A stretch of DNA of 62,076 nt, from NCBI RefSeq assembly GCF_030824455.1, contig NZ_JAVBXR010000023.1, forward strand, positions 1-62,076, read 5' to 3'. Positions 35,460 to 43,624 of this stretch are shown here, in pieces. Source of the stretch: Desulfobulbus sp. GTDB taxonomy: Bacteria; Desulfobacterota; Desulfobulbia; Desulfobulbales; Desulfobulbaceae. The notes beneath the pieces are model-generated. The model did not search any database, was not told the origin of the DNA, and saw only the letters and a program-made list of their open reading frames with translations. Made by a program: the position numbers and the translations under genes. How positions within the stretch are numbered: the first letter of the stretch is position 1; each line of letters begins with the position of its first letter.

Positions 35460-35515
35460 ACTCTTTTCCGGATGATCCGCCGTGATCATCCGGATAACCG
35501 CGGAGGGGAAAGAGT
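35460..35515 (+). promoter_or_regulatory. Hairpin sequestering the first cheX ribosome-binding site
   Basis: ACTCTTTTCC (35460-35469) can pair with GGGAAAGAGT (35506-35515; one G-U pair), which covers the Shine-Dalgarno and touches the GTG start at 35516. Inside it, a perfect 10-bp stem CCGGATGATC/GATCATCCGG (35468-35493, loop CGCCGT) can form, sharing two bases with the outer stem. This suggests translational control of cheX relative to cheY. Confidence 0.55.
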
Positions 35516-35983
35516 GTGAATAGTTTTGCCGAAATTAACGACAAGCTTATCGAGTCAACCATAGAGATATTCACCGGCATGGTCATGATGGAAATCTCTG
35601 TTTTGGGAGAACCGCTGACGGAACTGGGGTCTCTCAAAAAATCGATCACCGGCATGGTCGGCCTCGCCGGCACCCGCAAGGGCGTTTTGGCGGTCCACTT
35701 TCCCAGGCAGGTGGCCTTGGACGTGACCAGCAATTTTCTTGGTCTGGAAGTTTCTGAAGTCAACGAGGACGTCCAGGACGCCATTGGCGAGATCGCCAAC
35801 ATGCTGGGCGGCAATTTGAAGACCATTCTTTCTGATCGCGGCCGGGACATTCAACTCTCGTTGCCGTCGACCATTTCCGGCGATGAGTATTCTTTTTCCT
35901 CGCAGGCGGAAGTCGACCAGGTCATTATACCTTTTCAGGCCCCATCCGGCGTGTTTTACGTCGAGGTTGAACTGGAACATTAA
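35516..35983 (+). CDS. cheX: CheX-type CheY-P phosphatase (first copy)
   Basis: 155 residues, GTG start behind GGAGGGG. The CheC/CheX/FliY phosphatase signature is present: DAIGEIANMLGG with Glu92 and Asn95 in the D-x3-E-x2-N pattern, followed 21 residues later by Pro. CheX is a dimeric phosphatase of CheY-P. Only one such helix motif is seen, which favours CheX over CheC. About 40 percent similar by eye to the next gene, with conserved GLAGTRKGVLAVHFP versus GLAGDLKGILAVHCP. Confidence 0.85.
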   Translation: MNSFAEINDKLIESTIEIFTGMVMMEISVLGEPLTELGSLKKSITGMVGLAGTRKGVLAVHFPRQVALDVTSNFLGLEVSEVNEDVQDAIGEIANMLGGNLKTILSDRGRDIQLSLPSTISGDEYSFSSQAEVDQVIIPFQAPSGVFYVEVELEH

Positions 35984-36030
35984 CGGCTTTGGCCGTATTT
36001 TGGCCGCAACCTTAGCCCGGAGACTTTTTC

Positions 36031-36489
36031 TTGGAATTAGAAAAACATCTCGTCGACGCCACTTTGGAGGTCTTTGCCTCCATGATTTTTATCGATATTA
36101 CGCCGGCAGCGCCGTCGGATGAGCCCATTTCGGTCCTTGAGCCGAATTTGTCCAGTTTGATTGGGCTCGCCGGCGATCTCAAGGGCATCCTTGCCGTTCA
36201 TTGTCCCTCGGCCGTGGCCTTGGGCATCACCTCAGCCATGCTCGGCATGGACGTAACGGAACTTGGAGAGGACGCCAAGGACGCCATCGGCGAGATTGCC
36301 AACATGGTTGCGGGCGGGCTGAAGGTGGCGCTGGCGCCAACCGGAAAGAAAATCGAACTGGCCATTCCCACCACTGTTATCGGCACGTCCATTCGAACCA
36401 GTGGTCTCTCCGGTGCCACCAGGATCATGATCCCGTTTTCCAGCCCAATTGGTCGCTTTGGCCTTGAACTGCGTTTTATCCTTGCCTGA
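36031..36489 (+). CDS. cheX: CheX-type CheY-P phosphatase (second copy)
   Basis: 152 residues, probable TTG start with GGAG 8 nt upstream. Same layout as the preceding gene: DAIGEIANMVAGG with Glu88 and Asn91, and a Pro 21 residues later. A tandem duplicate that has diverged, particularly at the N-terminal strand. Two CheX proteins could form heterodimers or act on different receivers. Confidence 0.83.
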   Translation: MELEKHLVDATLEVFASMIFIDITPAAPSDEPISVLEPNLSSLIGLAGDLKGILAVHCPSAVALGITSAMLGMDVTELGEDAKDAIGEIANMVAGGLKVALAPTGKKIELAIPTTVIGTSIRTSGLSGATRIMIPFSSPIGRFGLELRFILA

Positions 36490-36498
36490 GATATCAGG

Positions 36499-36526
36499 TA
36501 AATTTTCATGCGCCAGCCGCCGAAAC
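36499..36526 (+). promoter_or_regulatory. Sigma-28-like promoter before the CheC-CheC gene
   Basis: TAAATTTT, 12 nt, GCCGAAAC: seven of eight at -35 and six of eight at -10, with the same 12-nt spacer as the stronger FliA-type promoter at 1357-1384. It lies 75 nt upstream of the start at 36601. Confidence 0.4.
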
Positions 36527-36600
36527 AAATGCAGACCTGTTTGTGCCTATCAAGCCGATTTTCCAAAACATTGGACGCCGTGCCTCTCTCTTGACGTGAA

Positions 36601-38454
36601 GTGATGAAAGCCAGAGAACGCTTCGACAAAATATTGCTCGCCAGTCGGGATCGAATCCAGGACGAGGTTGCCGCTCTGATCGGCAAACCGTTCAAATTGG
36701 GCGAGGCGCAATTTCGTCTGGCGAGCAAGGAAGCGTTGTTTGCTGATTTGAGTGGCAAACAGGTGCTTGCGCACGTTCATTTGGACGGCGACATTCAGGG
36801 GGAAGGCTGTCTGGTGGTTGGCCTTAAGGACGCCATATTCATCGGCGGCGCCCTGATTATGCTGCCTGAATCGGAATTGGAGAGCGTAGTCAAGGCGCAA
36901 GAGTATTCCGATGAATTGAAGGATTCCTACGGCGAGGTGGCCAACATCGTCTGCGGCGCGGTAACGGTGACCTTTGAAGAGCAGTACCCCAAAACCGTGC
37001 GCCTGATCAGGACGGAACAGGAGGTCGTCGTTCCGGTCAAAGTGGACGTCGAATCTGCACAGCCGGTCGCCGACGTTCCCTATTATCTCATGGCCGCCCC
37101 GATGCAGTTGGATGGGCGTGAGCTCGGCAATTTGTATCTGGTGTTGCCTGCGCTGCCCTTTGGTCTTGCCGATGATGCGCCAAAGGAAAAAGCAGCGGCT
37201 GCGCCGAAGGAATCTGCGGTCGCGACAGAGGCGGCCGCCGGCAAGCAAGCGGAGGCCGTTGGCGTGCTTGCCAGGGAAACAGACGCCGCTGGTTCCGCAG
37301 AAGAGGTCGGTGTTCTTGAGCGTCCCGGAGGAGAGGAGGAGACCGCGGAATCGGCGACCGCTCAACCGACCCCGCCGAAGCATGACGTCGGCAAACAGAA
37401 AAAAATGATCGACGGCCTGGTGAAAAACAGCTTGGCCAAAATGTGCGAAGAAGTCAGCGCCCTGCTCGGAGGAGTTTTGCAGGTGACGCCGACTGAGAAT
37501 ATCGCGGTGACCAAGGAGGGCTTTCTCGAGCAGGCAGGCGGCAAGCAGATCATGGCGCGCATGGAGTTGCGCGGCAGCGGGCAGGGCGAGGAGGCCTACC
37601 TGTTCGTTGACGTTAAATCTGCAGTGTATCTTGGCGGCTGTCTGATTATGCTGCCGGAAAGCGAACTGGAGGAAACGGTTCGCAACGAAGACTTCGGCGA
37701 CGACGCCCGCGACGCCTACGGCGAGGTCGCCAACATCATTTCCGGGGCCTTTACGGCCACGTTTGAAGAACATTCCCGTCTTAAGCTTGGTTTTGTGAAA
37801 ACATCGATGGAGCCGGTGGCGCCGGTCAAAATTGACCCGGACTCCGACGATGTGTTTGCCAATCAGGCCTATTATCTTGCCTTGGGGCAGATGCAATACA
37901 ATGCGCGCGATCTGGGGCGGCTGCAGTTGCTGATCCCGGCCAAGACGCTTGGGTTGGAAGAACTGCTGACGGCGGGCGAGGAATTGGCTGCAGACGACGA
38001 AAGCAAGGGGGCTGCGCCGCCAAAAGCGACAGCCGCGAAAAGCGGCGGAGCGGCAGGTCCCACCCAATTACGGGAGAAGCCCAGCGAAAGTGCAGATGTC
38101 CTCGTCTTTACCGACGACGATGGCGAGGCGGGACGTATTGTCAATGTTCTGGAGGAGCAGGGGTATGTCTGCCGCATTCTCCACTTTAAGGATTCGGTCA
38201 ACAGCGTGCTGACGCCTCGGATTCAAATGATCTTTTTGGTTATGCAGGAAGTGAGCGAGCAGGGATTTGGCGTGGCCATCAAAATCAGCAGCGCCGGTCT
38301 GTCCGCGCCTTTGGTGGCCGCCGGTCCGGCCTGGACCAGGACGCTGGTGCTTAAAGCGGTGAAATACGGCGCCTGCGACATTCTTGTCACCCCGTCGTCG
38401 CCCGACGACGTCCGGGAAAAAATCGAAGGCAATCTGGTCAAAAAAGCGGCGTAA
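36601..38454 (+). CDS. Tandem CheC-like domains with C-terminal pseudo-receiver
   Basis: 617 residues. Domain A (about 10-200) and domain B (about 275-465) are clear repeats: GALIMLPESELESVVKAQEY / GCLIMLPESELEETVRNEDF, and DSYGEVANIVCGA / DAYGEVANIISGA, both with the E-x2-N phosphatase pair. Ala/Glu-rich linkers separate the parts. The C-terminal 115 residues look like a receiver (DVLVFTDDDGEAGRIVNVLE) that keeps the acidic pair but has Met-Gln where the phospho-Asp should be (IFLVMQEVSEQG) and TPS in place of K-P-F. This fusion is unusual: perhaps a double phosphatase gated by protein contact rather than phosphorylation. The start ATG lacks a strong Shine-Dalgarno; the second Met is also possible. 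Confidence 0.82.
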   Translation: MMKARERFDKILLASRDRIQDEVAALIGKPFKLGEAQFRLASKEALFADLSGKQVLAHVHLDGDIQGEGCLVVGLKDAIFIGGALIMLPESELESVVKAQEYSDELKDSYGEVANIVCGAVTVTFEEQYPKTVRLIRTEQEVVVPVKVDVESAQPVADVPYYLMAAPMQLDGRELGNLYLVLPALPFGLADDAPKEKAAAAPKESAVATEAAAGKQAEAVGVLARETDAAGSAEEVGVLERPGGEEETAESATAQPTPPKHDVGKQKKMIDGLVKNSLAKMCEEVSALLGGVLQVTPTENIAVTKEGFLEQAGGKQIMARMELRGSGQGEEAYLFVDVKSAVYLGGCLIMLPESELEETVRNEDFGDDARDAYGEVANIISGAFTATFEEHSRLKLGFVKTSMEPVAPVKIDPDSDDVFANQAYYLALGQMQYNARDLGRLQLLIPAKTLGLEELLTAGEELAADDESKGAAPPKATAAKSGGAAGPTQLREKPSESADVLVFTDDDGEAGRIVNVLEEQGYVCRILHFKDSVNSVLTPRIQMIFLVMQEVSEQGFGVAIKISSAGLSAPLVAAGPAWTRTLVLKAVKYGACDILVTPSSPDDVREKIEGNLVKKAA

Positions 38455-38472
38455 CTCGGGTTACTCCCCTTC

Positions 38473-39540
38473 CTATTCCTCGGACACTGCTCCGATCAGT
38501 TCCTTTTTCTTGATTTTTTCCAGCAACGTGGTCCGCTTCAGATTCAACAGGCGAGCCGCTTCCTTTTTGTTGCCCTGGGTCAGTTTCAACGCTTGAACGA
38601 TTAATTGGGTTTCAAAATCGTTGACCAGCGCATTGAAGTCAATGCCGCTGTCGGGCCACATTTCTCCGGCAATTGCGGCGGCAGAGGAGGCGAGCAGCAA
38701 CTGTTCCGGGGGAGAAACGTTGCCTGTTTCTTGGGCAGGCGCACTTGCCGGTTCAGGGGGCAGAGGACCGTTGCGGTATTTTTCCGGCAGATCGTGGTAG
38801 TCGACATGAGTCCCGCCGTGGAGAATCGTCATGTGCTGCACCAGATTCTCCAATTCCCTGACGTTGCCCCGCCAGGGAAAGTGCGAGAGGGTCAGCATGG
38901 CGGCCGGATTGAATCCCAACAGGGGATTTTTTTTGGTTTTCCCGATGGTGTTGATGAAATACTCAATCAGCAATGGAATGTCTTCGGAGCGTTCACGCAA
39001 AGGGGGGATGGCGACCGGAACAACGCTGAGCCGGTAGTAGAGGTCCTCGCGGAATCGGCCTTCGGCCACCATCTGCTCCAGATTGCAGTGCGTGGCGGCA
39101 ATGACGCGGACGTCCACCGGGATCGGCTTGAGCCCGCCCACGGGTTCAAACTCCCGTTCCTGCAGGACTCGCAACAGTTTTGCCTGCAGCACCGGTTTCA
39201 TGTCGCCGATCTCGTCGAGAAAGAGAGAGCCGCCGTTGGCGTATTCAATCCGACCTATTTTCGAGCTAACTGCTCCGGTGAAGGCGCCCTTGGTGTGGCC
39301 AAACAGTTCGCTCTCCAGCAGATCGTCGGGGATGGCCGCGCAGTTGACCGGCACAAAATGATGCGTCGCCCGCGGGCTGTGGGCGTGGATGGCCTTAGCC
39401 ACCAACTCCTTGCCGGTTCCTGATTCGCCCTGAATCAGCACGGTGCTGAGGTCGTCTTCGGCGAGTTTGCCAATCAGCTTGAACAGCCGTTGCATGGACT
39501 GACTTCGGCCGATTATTCCGTAAAATGCGTCTGGGGTCAT
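38473..39540 (-). CDS. Receiver-less sigma-54 activator (FleQ/FlrA-like)
   Basis: 355 residues, starting almost at the AAA+ domain. Walker A is GESGTGKE, the sigma-54 loop GAFTGA is intact ([17 protein letters not shown]), Walker B is LFLDEIGD, and the arginine-finger region REDLYYRL is kept. The C-terminal Fis-type HTH reads [20 protein letters not shown]. There is no N-terminal receiver, PAS or GAF domain, so it should be controlled by another protein or ligand, as PspF is. Next to flagellar and che genes, it is a good candidate for the flagellar master regulator acting on the sigma-54 promoters here. Transcribed 4 nt after a cyclic-nucleotide-binding protein gene. Confidence 0.88.
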   Translation of the reverse strand: MTPDAFYGIIGRSQSMQRLFKLIGKLAEDDLSTVLIQGESGTGKELVAKAIHAHSPRATHHFVPVNCAAIPDDLLESELFGHTKGAFTGAVSSKIGRIEYANGGSLFLDEIGDMKPVLQAKLLRVLQEREFEPVGGLKPIPVDVRVIAATHCNLEQMVAEGRFREDLYYRLSVVPVAIPPLRERSEDIPLLIEYFINTIGKTKKNPLLGFNPAAMLTLSHFPWRGNVRELENLVQHMTILHGGTHVDYHDLPEKYRNGPLPPEPASAPAQETGNVSPPEQLLLASSAAAIAGEMWPDSGIDFNALVNDFETQLIVQALKLTQGNKKEAARLLNLKRTTLLEKIKKKELIGAVSEE

Positions 39541-39544
39541 GGCG

Positions 39545-40042
39545 TTAGTCGGGAAGTTTGTCCGCCAGTTTGCTGGTGGTGAGGCGCATGTTGAGGCTGA
39601 GGAGCCGCATGATTTTTTTAAGCAGCGTCACGGCCAGGGCCGGATGGTGTTCGGTGAAAATATCAAAACCCTTTTTGGTCAAGATTATGACAACCGATGG
39701 CTGCCGGGCAACCACTGTGGCCGAACGGGGCGATTTGTCGATGATCGACATCTCGCCGATGGTGTTGCCCTTGCCCAGACGGGTAATAACCCGGTAGTCG
39801 CCGACCGAGGTTTTTTTGAGGACGTCGAGCAGGCCGCGCACCACAAAACACATGAAATCGCCTTTCTCGCCCTCGGTAAAGAGATGTTCCCCACGCATGA
39901 CTTCGGCGAAATTCATGTGACGGGCAAGGATGTCAAGCTCATCGGATTTGAAGGCGTCAAACAGGGGCAGCGTCAAAATGAGATCCCTGGTTTTTTCTTC
40001 AGTTTCGGTGAGTTCCTGTTCAGGGGCAGCGGTTCTTTTCAT
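39545..40042 (-). CDS. Stand-alone cyclic-nucleotide-binding domain protein
   Basis: 165 residues: one CRP-type cNMP-binding domain with no DNA-binding HTH. The phosphate-binding cassette is visible as [20 protein letters not shown], with Glu and Arg that contact the nucleotide ribose and phosphate. The C-terminus is one helical segment ([20 protein letters not shown]). It lies 4 nt upstream of the receiver-less sigma-54 activator gene, so it may be that activator's ligand-dependent partner. That is inference from operon structure only. Confidence 0.85.
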   Translation of the reverse strand: MKRTAAPEQELTETEEKTRDLILTLPLFDAFKSDELDILARHMNFAEVMRGEHLFTEGEKGDFMCFVVRGLLDVLKKTSVGDYRVITRLGKGNTIGEMSIIDKSPRSATVVARQPSVVIILTKKGFDIFTEHHPALAVTLLKKIMRLLSLNMRLTTSKLADKLPD

Positions 40043-40152
40043 GCCGAATACAATGCGGCGCAGTGGTGGGCAGCCGGAGAGATTGTTTTTTTATTGCGTC
40101 CTCGTTTACAGTTATCGTAAGCCTACCACAGGTGAATCGGGGAAGACAAGGG

Positions 40153-40182
40153 ACTTTCCTAGAAAGTGTCATTTTATTGACA
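40153..40182. promoter_or_regulatory. Two adjacent dyads in a divergent promoter region
   Basis: ACTTTC-CTA-GAAAGT (40153-40167) is immediately followed by TGTCA-TTTTAT-TGACA (40167-40182 approx.). The second has the 5-6-5 geometry of CRP/FNR-family operators. They lie between the cNMP-protein gene and the nuclease gene, which diverge. Likely protein-binding sites; the regulator is unknown. Confidence 0.4.
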
Positions 40183-40226
40183 AGAAGAATGCGTTGTGCG
40201 GGCCGCATGGAGTCGGCGCGCGCACC

Positions 40227-40733
40227 ATGGAGGCAAAAGTGGTTGCACGAAAAACATTGCGCCTGGCGTCGCCAGTCTTGGGCGCGATACTGCTGGTGAG
40301 CGTGGTTGCGGCGTATGCCTGGGAGGGGACGGGTGCACGCGTTTTGGACGGAGACTCTTTTCGCGTGCAACACGGCGGCCGGGTGGACACTATTCGCCTC
40401 TACGGCATTGACGCGCCAGAGTACGATCAAGCCGGCGGACCGGAGGCAAAGAAGCTGACCAGTGCGCTGGTCAACGGCAAGAAGGTGACCGTCGCGCCGA
40501 TGGATACCGACCGATACGGCAGGACTGTCGCCTTGGTGCAGGCGCGCGGGGTTTGGGTCAATGCCGAGTTGGTGCGCGCAGGGCTGGCCTGGGTGTATCC
40601 GCAGTACTGTAAAGCGCAGCCGCTTTGCCGCGATTTGGAAATATTGCAAGAACAGGCCAGAAGTCGGCAGCTTGGCCTGTGGCGGGACAACAGGTCGGCG
40701 CCGCCCTGGGTCTGGAAACGGCAACGACAGTGA
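40227..40733 (+). CDS. Thermonuclease (SNase)-like secreted nuclease
   Basis: 168 residues from the ATG at 40227. An N-terminal hydrophobic segment (SPVLGAILLVSVVAAYAW) acts as signal peptide or anchor. The SNase core follows: RVLDGDSFRV, IRLYGIDAPEYDQ and DTDRYGRTVALV. Catalytic residues corresponding to Arg35, Glu43 and Arg87 of staphylococcal nuclease are Arg57, Glu65 and Arg99. Conserved C-terminal part LVRAGLAWVYPQY. It should cleave DNA or RNA outside the cytoplasm. It is convergent with ftsH, 45 nt apart. Confidence 0.9.
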   Translation: MEAKVVARKTLRLASPVLGAILLVSVVAAYAWEGTGARVLDGDSFRVQHGGRVDTIRLYGIDAPEYDQAGGPEAKKLTSALVNGKKVTVAPMDTDRYGRTVALVQARGVWVNAELVRAGLAWVYPQYCKAQPLCRDLEILQEQARSRQLGLWRDNRSAPPWVWKRQRQ

Positions 40734-40778
40734 TGATTTTCGCGTTGCTCGCTGGCGTGGTCGGTGCGCGAATTCCGT

Positions 40779-42572
40779 TTATTGAGCAGAAGTGCTGTCG
40801 ATGATTACCTGGATGTCGGCGCCGGAAATGGTTTCGCGTTCCAGCAGGGCGGCGGTGATGGCGTCGAGTTGAGCGCGATGCTGCTCCAGAATGGCGCGCG
40901 CCTGATCATAGGCTGCCTGCACCAGACGTTTCACCTCGGCGTCGATCAGCATTGCCGTCTGCTCGCTGATGATTTGCGCGGGCTGGCCGCTTAAGGGGTT
41001 TGACGCCCTGAACGTCAGCGGCCCAATTGCTTCGCTCATTCCCCACTCGCACACCATCCGTCGGGCAATGTCAGAGGCGCGTTCAATGTCGTTGCCCGCG
41101 CCGGTGGTCATCTGGTTGAAGACGATTTCTTCGGCAATCCGCCCGCCCAGCAGGGTGCAGAGATTGTTGCACAGGAAGGTCCGGTCGTGGCTGTTGCGTT
41201 CTTCCTGGGGCAACTGCATGGTCAGGCCCAAAGCCCGCCCCCGGGGAATAATCGTCACCTTGTGCACTGGGTCGGCGCCGGGCAGCATCCAGGCCACCAG
41301 CGCGTGCCCGGCCTCGTGGCAGGCGGTGGTGCGCTTCTCCCGCTCAGTGAGGATCAGACTGCGCCGTTCCGCGCCCATCATTACTTTGTCCTTTGCCGCT
41401 TCCAGAATCTCCATGCTGATGGTTTGGCTGTTTCTTCGGGTCGTCAACAGCGCGGCCTCGTTCACCAGGCTGGCCAGTTGGGCCCCGGAAAATCCGGGCG
41501 TGCCCTTGGCAATCACCTGCCAATTGACGTCTGGCCCGATTTTGGTCTTGCGGGCATGCACCTTGAGGATTTTTTCCCTTCCGCCAACGTCGGGCAACGG
41601 CACCATCACCTGCCGATCAAACCGGCCTGGGCGCAACAGGGCCGGATCGAGAATGTCCTGGCGGTTGGTGGCGGCAATCACGATTACGTGGTTGTTGACC
41701 TCAAAACCGTCCATCTCCACCAGAAGCTGGTTCAAGGTTTGCTCCCGCTCGTCGTTGCCGCCGGAACCGGCCCCGGAGCTGCGGTGACGGCCGACCGCGT
41801 CGATCTCGTCAATGAAGATGATGCAGGGGGCCTTCTTCTTGCCCTCGTTGAACAGATCACGGACACGGGATGCGCCGATGCCCACATACATCTCGACAAA
41901 GTTGGAGCCGCTGATGGAGAAAAACGGCACCCCGGCCTCGCCGGCAATGGCCTTGGCCAGCAGCGTCTTGCCGGTTCCGGGTTCGCCGTAGAGGAGCACG
42001 CCGGTGGGAATCTTGGCGCCGGCTTCAATGAATTTGCCCGGATTTTTGAGAAAATCCACCAACTCTTCCACTTCTTCCTTGGCTTCGTCAATCCCAGCCA
42101 CGTCATCCAGCTTGATTTTCGACTCTTCGGGGTTGATCAGGCGCGCCTTGCTCTTGCCAAACGCCATTGCCCGCCCCCCTCCTCCTCCCTGGCCGCTGCC
42201 CTTTTGAAAGTAGAAAAACCAGAGCAAGGCAAAGAGAAGGATGGGCAGCCAGGAAAGCAGGGTTTGTAGGAACCACGGCGTCTGGGGTGGTTCTTCCGCC
42301 CGAACCGTAACGTTTTTGCGCAGCAGGTGTTCCAAAGCGTCGTTGGTCTGGGGAACAACGGTTTTGAAGAGCGAACCGTCGGCGGTTTCCCACAGAATAG
42401 TGTTGTTGATCATGGTGACTGTGGAGAGAAATCCGCTGTCCGCCTTTTTGAGGAATTCGGTATAGGGAAGGGCGTGACGCCGGTCCGGGGATTGTTTGCA
42501 GTAGTGGAAGAGAAATAAGGCCGCCAGGGCAACGATGAGCCAGATGGACAAGTTCTTGTAGAATTTCTGCAC
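40779..42572 (-). CDS. ftsH: FtsH, membrane ATP-dependent zinc protease
   Basis: 597 residues from a GTG with AGGAG 6 nt upstream; upstream ATG codons give an unlikely charged leader. Two membrane helices ([19 protein letters not shown] and [18 protein letters not shown]) flank a periplasmic domain. The AAA+ module has GEPGTGKT (about 196-203), [11 protein letters not shown] and the SRH. The zinc site is HEAGH (about 419-423). A Gly-rich linker ([10 protein letters not shown]) follows the second helix. It degrades misassembled membrane proteins and some regulators. Shorter than E. coli FtsH (644), lacking part of the C-terminal tail. Confidence 0.95.
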   Translation of the reverse strand: MQKFYKNLSIWLIVALAALFLFHYCKQSPDRRHALPYTEFLKKADSGFLSTVTMINNTILWETADGSLFKTVVPQTNDALEHLLRKNVTVRAEEPPQTPWFLQTLLSWLPILLFALLWFFYFQKGSGQGGGGGRAMAFGKSKARLINPEESKIKLDDVAGIDEAKEEVEELVDFLKNPGKFIEAGAKIPTGVLLYGEPGTGKTLLAKAIAGEAGVPFFSISGSNFVEMYVGIGASRVRDLFNEGKKKAPCIIFIDEIDAVGRHRSSGAGSGGNDEREQTLNQLLVEMDGFEVNNHVIVIAATNRQDILDPALLRPGRFDRQVMVPLPDVGGREKILKVHARKTKIGPDVNWQVIAKGTPGFSGAQLASLVNEAALLTTRRNSQTISMEILEAAKDKVMMGAERRSLILTEREKRTTACHEAGHALVAWMLPGADPVHKVTIIPRGRALGLTMQLPQEERNSHDRTFLCNNLCTLLGGRIAEEIVFNQMTTGAGNDIERASDIARRMVCEWGMSEAIGPLTFRASNPLSGQPAQIISEQTAMLIDAEVKRLVQAAYDQARAILEQHRAQLDAITAALLERETISGADIQVIIDSTSAQ

Positions 42573-42755
42573 GACCTTCTCCTGGATATGAAAAATGGAA
42601 AACTCAGGGCAACGGACGCGCTGAAACACCCGGCGCCCGGACGGAATCGGCTAAGGCAAGGGAATGGCAAACCTTGCGGACACCCGGTATCCCAGGGAAA
42701 GAGCTACCATACATCAGGATAAAGGTAAAGTCGAAGGGGGGAGAGGTAAGAAAAT

Positions 42756-42783
42756 CCCCTCCAAGGCCGCCACCTTGGAGGGG
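42756..42783 (-). terminator. Perfect 11-bp inverted repeat, terminator-like on minus strand
   Basis: CCCCTCCAAGG-CCGCCA-CCTTGGAGGGG. On the minus strand it is followed by ATTTTCTT, like a terminator, but no minus-strand gene lies upstream of it. It may be a dispersed palindromic repeat or insulate ftsH from upstream transcription. Confidence 0.45.
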
Positions 42784-42963
42784 AAGGGGGGAAGCTCGCT
42801 CGTTCTCTGAATGAAGGCGAGTAGCTACAATTCTAGTGCAGTATCCATTCCATTGTCAGGGGGGCGACGGCATTAGCAATGTGCTTTTTAACCTGCTGTA
42901 TTTATGAGTATTGTATTCTTGGTTTTGCGCGTCGGTCCTGGGCGGAACAAATGTCGCAAGGTT

Positions 42964-43018
42964 GGAGTGATCATTTTGCGTCTTTTTAGGTCGTTGTGGG
43001 AGCATTTTGCGCGTCTTT
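42964..43018. repeat. Two CATTTTGCG-type motif copies
   Basis: CATTTTGCG-TCTTT (core from 42972) and CATTTTGCGCGTCTTT (core from 43003) lie 31 bp apart, about three helical turns. The core resembles GCATTTTGATCC upstream of the second NrfD cassette. Confidence 0.5.
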
Positions 43019-43157
43019 GTTATGGTTGTTTTGGGGCCTCGAATCTGGCGCATCTCGAAGCGTTGGTTGATAAAAATATGAAATAATAGATATATAAGTA
43101 ATATGTTATTTTTGTTAAACGGAAATTGTTATTTCAATATCAGTCTAAAGTAATTTA

Positions 43158-43174
43158 TTGGGCGTAATTTGATC
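43158..43174 (+). promoter_or_regulatory. Motif shared with the second NrfD cassette
   Basis: TTGGGCGTAATTTGATC here and TTGGGCGTATTTTGATC at 50271-50287 differ by one base in 17, in otherwise unrelated intergenic DNA at the same relative place upstream of paralogous genes. Confidence 0.6.
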
Positions 43175-43215
43175 GTATCATTTATAGATTTCCTGGCAAT
43201 TGCTTATGGTTTTTC

Positions 43216-43244
43216 TTGACAGGAGTTTGGGCTGCGGATAAAAA
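43216..43244 (+). promoter_or_regulatory. Sigma-70-type promoter of the first NrfD cassette
   Basis: Perfect -35 TTGACA, 17-nt spacer, -10 TAAAAA (four of six). The shared 17-bp motif ends 42 bp upstream of the -35, a position suited to an activator. Confidence 0.5.
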
Positions 43245-43354
43245 ACTTCAAGAGAAATATCCCATGTCGAGGCTTCGGAGTCGGAGCAGGTCGCCAGGGA
43301 TGCCGCCACAGGGAGGAACCACCGCAAAACGCGATAAACCGGGTTTTTATCCGC
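43234..43354 (+). promoter_or_regulatory. Long inverted repeat around the cassette-1 leader
   Basis: GCGGATAAAAAAC (43234-43246) is complementary to GTTTTTATCCGC (43343-43354) with one bulged A, closing about 96 nt that contain further short pairings (ATCCC/GGGAT). If transcription starts at the promoter overlapping the left arm, only part is transcribed and the repeat acts as DNA; if it starts upstream, it is a closed leader RNA. It matches no riboswitch class I recognise. Confidence 0.45.
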
Positions 43355-43407
43355 CAATAAATCCTGGTGTAACACAACATCCGGAGGTCCGGAGCAAGGA
43401 GAAGCAA

Positions 43408-43524
43408 ATGGAAGCTCTAATTTTTTTCGTTGTCTGGTTGGGAGGCGCCGCTCTCCATACGCTGTTCGATCTGAGAATCAAGCCGGTTCTTCAGTCCGTC
43501 AGAGAAGAAAGCGATTTGCCCTAA
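43408..43524 (+). CDS. Small single-span membrane peptide of cassette 1
   Basis: 38 residues, preceded by AGGAG at 7 nt spacing. The N-terminal half is one hydrophobic helix (LIFFVVWLGGAALHTLF), then a short charged tail (RIKPVLQSVREESDLP). It lies 100 nt before the NrfD-like gene on the same strand. The second cassette also has a small membrane ORF in this position, which supports reality. Possible accessory subunit of the NrfD-like protein. Confidence 0.6.
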   Translation: MEALIFFVVWLGGAALHTLFDLRIKPVLQSVREESDLP

Positions 43525-43624
43525 CCGAAATTTTCGTTTGGGATTGAATCAGTTACACAGTCATTATTCAGCGCGGGGCAGCGACGGTTGGGGTCGTTGG
43601 CCTCGAAATGGAGGAGAAGGTGCC

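Larger units (their letters stand above)
42573..43407. other. 835-nt intergenic region upstream of the first NrfD cassette
   Basis: No convincing gene. From left to right it holds a perfect inverted repeat (42756-42783), two CATTTTGCG-type motif copies (42964-43018), an AT-rich stretch (about 43075-43160), one GGGCGTAATTTGATC motif copy (43158-43174), a TTGACA promoter (43216-43244) and a long inverted repeat (43234-43354). A 60-codon open frame at 42904-43086 has no ribosome-binding site and overlaps the motif copies, so it is not called. Confidence 0.7.

Noticed and set aside
36550..38067. 505-codon open frame on the minus strand opposite the double CheC gene
   Set aside because: Low-complexity Arg/Phe/His-rich translation; the plus-strand product has conserved domain repeats, so this is a shadow.
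39930..40226. N-terminal extension of the SNase-like protein
   Set aside because: It is antisense to the cNMP-binding protein gene, and the ATG at 40227 directly precedes a signal-like segment.
42667..42715. GGCAAACC sequence resembling the core of a c-di-GMP-I (GEMM) riboswitch
   Set aside because: The second conserved part and the flanking stems are missing; only a short GCAAGG/CCTTGC hairpin forms, on the strand opposite to ftsH.
42904..43086. 60-codon open frame in the region upstream of the first NrfD cassette
   Set aside because: No Shine-Dalgarno, overlaps the CATTTTGCG motif copies and lies in non-coding-like sequence.
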